Shown here piece after piece: positions 4,973 through 6,470 of a DNA stretch of 6,470 nt. The stretch is from the NCBI GenBank assembly GCA_035273665.1, contig DATEOW010000097.1:1-6470 (forward strand), given 5' to 3'. The notes below the pieces were generated by a model. The model worked only from the letters and a program-made list of their open reading frames with translations, made no database searches and was not told where the DNA came from. The stretch is from DATEEW01 sp035273665. Lineage in GTDB: Bacteria > Pseudomonadota > Gammaproteobacteria > Burkholderiales > SG8-39. Within the stretch, counting starts at the first letter, position 1, and the number at the start of each line of letters is the position of its first letter. The position numbers were made by a program, and so were the translations under genes.

Positions 4973-6470
4973 TCAGAAGGCCGCTACGAAATTTTCATCG
5001 GCGAGCGTTCCGTTGACGACATTGACGATAGCGAATTCAACTTGCGCCGCTCCACCGGCACCGTCGGCGTCGTAGTACAAAATGCCTGTCGAGGTGTCGA
5101 AGATGATGCGGTGATCCGCATTCTGCGCGACCGCACCGGCGCCGCTCCCAGCATGGAACATGTCTCCATCGAGCGGCCCGCTGCCCACATTGGTGAAGAC
5201 GGATCGGTCGAGGGTGATCATGTCTTCTTCCGCATTGAAGTCGGTGATCTGGTCCGAGTCATTCGCGCTGAGATTAGAAAATACGAAGTTGTCTTCGCCT
5301 TCCCCGCCGGTCAGTACATCGCGAGCGCCGCCACCTTGAATGCGGTCATCGCCCGTACCGCCGTCGATGGTGTCGCGTCCGCCCTGACCCACCAGCCGAT
5401 CGTCGCCGCCTCTGCCGAGGATTTCATTGCGGCTGCCGTTGCCGGTGATGACGTTATCGAGATCATTGCCGTAAGCGAACATATCGCCGTTGACGACCAA
5501 GCGCAGATTTTCGACATCCGGCGTTGTCGCCAGATCGAAAGAAAAACCGCTTTCGATGGTGTCGATGCCGCCATCCGCACTTTCCTGAATCACATCTCCG
5601 GCCGCAATGCGGTACACATCGTTGCCTTGTCCGCCCGCCAGCACATCGTTTCCGTCGCCGCCGTCGAGGGTGTCGTTCCCCTCGCCACCTTCGAGCGTGT
5701 CGCTTCCGCCGCCGCCGGACAACAAGTTGTTACCGGCATTGCCTTCTAAGAGGTTGTCGAGTGCGTTACCCGTGCCGTTGATATTGGCGCTACCGGTCAG
5801 CACTAAATTCTCGACATTATTGAAACCGGCAAGGCTGGCCGACTCGCTTGAGGCCACCGTGTCGACACCTTCGTCGGCTCCTTCGACGATGCTATCGCCC
5901 ACGCCCAAGACATAGGTATCGTCACCCGTGCCGCCAATGAGCTGGTCGGCACCGTCGCCGCCGTCCAGCACATCATCGCCCGCATCGCCGCTCAATACGT
6001 TGGCGAGTGCATTGCCGGTGATGTGGTTATCGAGCGCGTTACCCGCGCCCTGAACCGCACCATTAGTGAGCACCAGGTTTTCGATGTTGGCGCCTAAGCT
6101 GTAATCGACTGCTGCAAACACGGTATCCGTACCGCCGTCTGCCGCTTCGGCCGCGGTGTCGCCGGCGTTATCGACGACATAGCTATCGTCCCCAGCGCCG
6201 CCGTCCATGGCATCGGCACCGGCCGCGCCGTCGAGGATGTCGTTGCCGCCACCGCCGTTGAGCACATTGGCCAGTGCATTACCGAGGATGGCATTGTCCA
6301 GTTCGTTGCCGATTGCTTGAATGGCCGCGCCGTTCAAGCTCAGGTTTTCCAGATTGGCACCCAAGGTCCAGTCGACACTCGACACGACAGTGTCGATGCC
6401 TTCATCGGCATTCTCGGTGATGAGGTCCCCGGCACTATCCACGACGTAGGTGTCGTTGCCGCCGCCCCCG
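4973..6470 (-). CDS. RTX calcium-binding repeat protein, type I secreted (N-terminus outside window)
   Basis: The frame is open to the right edge, so at least 498 residues of a larger protein are visible; the GTG at 6442 is internal. It consists of repeated modules of about 89-110 residues. Each starts near YVVDxAGD and passes through DTV, SLGANxENLxLT and GNxLDNxxxGNALANVLSG, ending in glycine/aspartate nonapeptides of the form GGxGxDxLx. These nonapeptides fold as calcium-binding beta-rolls in RTX proteins. The last ~100 residues (from about 5287 down) resemble the serralysin C-terminal domain: DQITDFNAEEDMITLD, then HRIIFDTSTGILYYDADG, then a hydrophobic end, ENFVAAF. That domain normally contains the type I (ABC transporter) secretion signal. 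No cysteine is visible in this part. The N-terminal function (adhesin, protease, lipase or other) cannot be told. No secretion genes lie in the window. A strong terminator follows. Confidence 0.93.
   Translation of the reverse strand, partial: GGGGNDTYVVDSAGDLITENADEGIDTVVSSVDWTLGANLENLSLNGAAIQAIGNELDNAILGNALANVLNGGGGNDILDGAAGADAMDGGAGDDSYVVDNAGDTAAEAADGGTDTVFAAVDYSLGANIENLVLTNGAVQGAGNALDNHITGNALANVLSGDAGDDVLDGGDGADQLIGGTGDDTYVLGVGDSIVEGADEGVDTVASSESASLAGFNNVENLVLTGSANINGTGNALDNLLEGNAGNNLLSGGGGSDTLEGGEGNDTLDGGDGNDVLAGGQGNDVYRIAAGDVIQESADGGIDTIESGFSFDLATTPDVENLRLVVNGDMFAYGNDLDNVITGNGSRNEILGRGGDDRLVGQGGRDTIDGGTGDDRIQGGGARDVLTGGEGEDNFVFSNLSANDSDQITDFNAEEDMITLDRSVFTNVGSGPLDGDMFHAGSGAGAVAQNADHRIIFDTSTGILYYDADGAGGAAQVEFAIVNVVNGTLADENFVAAF
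4976..5287 (-). other. Serralysin-type C-terminal domain with type I secretion signal
   Basis: The final 104 residues follow the last nonapeptides and match the pattern of the peptidase M10 serralysin C-terminal domain: ITDFNAEEDMITL, a variable loop, RIIFDTSTGILYYDADG, then QVEFAIV and a hydrophobic tail. In this family the extreme C-terminus is read by an ABC-type secretion system. This predicts export without an N-terminal signal peptide. Confidence 0.75.
5282..5416 (-). repeat. Run of five RTX nonapeptides next to the secretion domain
   Basis: Five in-register nonapeptides: GRGGDDRLV, GQGGRDTID, GGTGDDRIQ, GGGARDVLT and GGEGEDNFV. Several Gly or Asp positions are replaced by Arg, Gln or Ala, so not every turn is expected to bind calcium. 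They lead directly into the C-terminal secretion domain. Confidence 0.85.
5288..6448 (-). repeat. Four RTX-protein modules in tandem
   Basis: Modules counted from the conserved Tyr of YVVD or its equivalent: 6448-6182 (89 residues), 6181-5915 (89), 5914-5615 (100) and 5614-5288 (109). The first two are equal in length and most alike. The third replaces YSLGANIENLVL by SLAGFNNVENLVL, and the fourth is the most degenerate (DLATTPDVENLRL). The array continues to the right edge with GGGNDTYVV. Confidence 0.85.
5609..5716 (-). repeat. Run of four RTX nonapeptides
   Basis: Four in-register nonapeptides, GGGGSDTLE, GGEGNDTLD, GGDGNDVLA and GGQGNDVYR, match the GGxGxDxUx calcium-binding consensus closely. 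This is the best-conserved run in the window. Confidence 0.9.

Noticed and set aside
4964..5749. Plus-strand open frame of 261 codons antisense to the RTX gene
   Set aside because: It mirrors the repetitive Gly/Asp codons of the RTX gene (giving repeated Val, Ala, Asp and Ile), lacks a ribosome binding site and known motifs.
4973..6470. CRISPR-like or satellite DNA array, because of the repeated DNA pattern
   Set aside because: The periodicity is explained by the protein-level nonapeptides and 89-110-residue modules in one open frame; there are no constant repeats with unique spacers.

Overview
The window looks like ordinary chromosomal DNA from a moderately GC-rich proteobacterium, most likely a gammaproteobacterium. 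I base this on the family mix: a GGDEF-EAL protein, a DUF2721 membrane protein, a DUF1415 protein, c4-type and AdhB-type cytochromes c, and a type I-secreted RTX protein. I cannot name a genus. It is gene-dense. I see no tRNA, rRNA, CRISPR array, insertion sequence or prophage.

Layout. Positions 1-918 (+) hold the end of a c-di-GMP signalling protein: the last part of a GGDEF domain and a complete EAL domain with all key residues. It converges on, and overlaps by 4 bp, a small three-helix DUF2721 membrane protein (915-1367, -). A 132-bp divergent spacer with a plausible minus-strand promoter separates that gene from a PaaI-like hotdog thioesterase (1500-1958, +). The thioesterase converges on a DUF1415 protein (2008-2577, -; start uncertain, possibly 2658), with two hairpin-forming inverted repeats between or overlapping their ends. 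A very short ORF (2730-2822, +, 30 aa) with a strong ribosome binding site encodes a possible single-pass membrane protein.

Positions 2849-4824 (-) are a two-gene cytochrome operon: an exported di-heme c4-like protein followed, through a GTGA start/stop overlap, by a membrane-anchored tri-heme cytochrome. Together they could form a five-heme periplasmic electron relay toward a terminal oxidase, but no dehydrogenase partner lies in the window. A strong hairpin terminator (4931-4959) separates this operon from the 3' part of a large RTX protein gene (4973-6470, -). The RTX gene is built of about 89-110-residue modules with glycine/aspartate nonapeptides and a serralysin-type C-terminal secretion domain, and it runs off the right edge.

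The genes do not form one pathway. A loose common theme is envelope and surface biology: c-di-GMP turnover and a secreted repeat protein that may be an adhesin or enzyme. The least described items are the 30-aa ORF, the two DUF proteins and the orphan cytochrome pair. I found no convincing novel multi-gene system.
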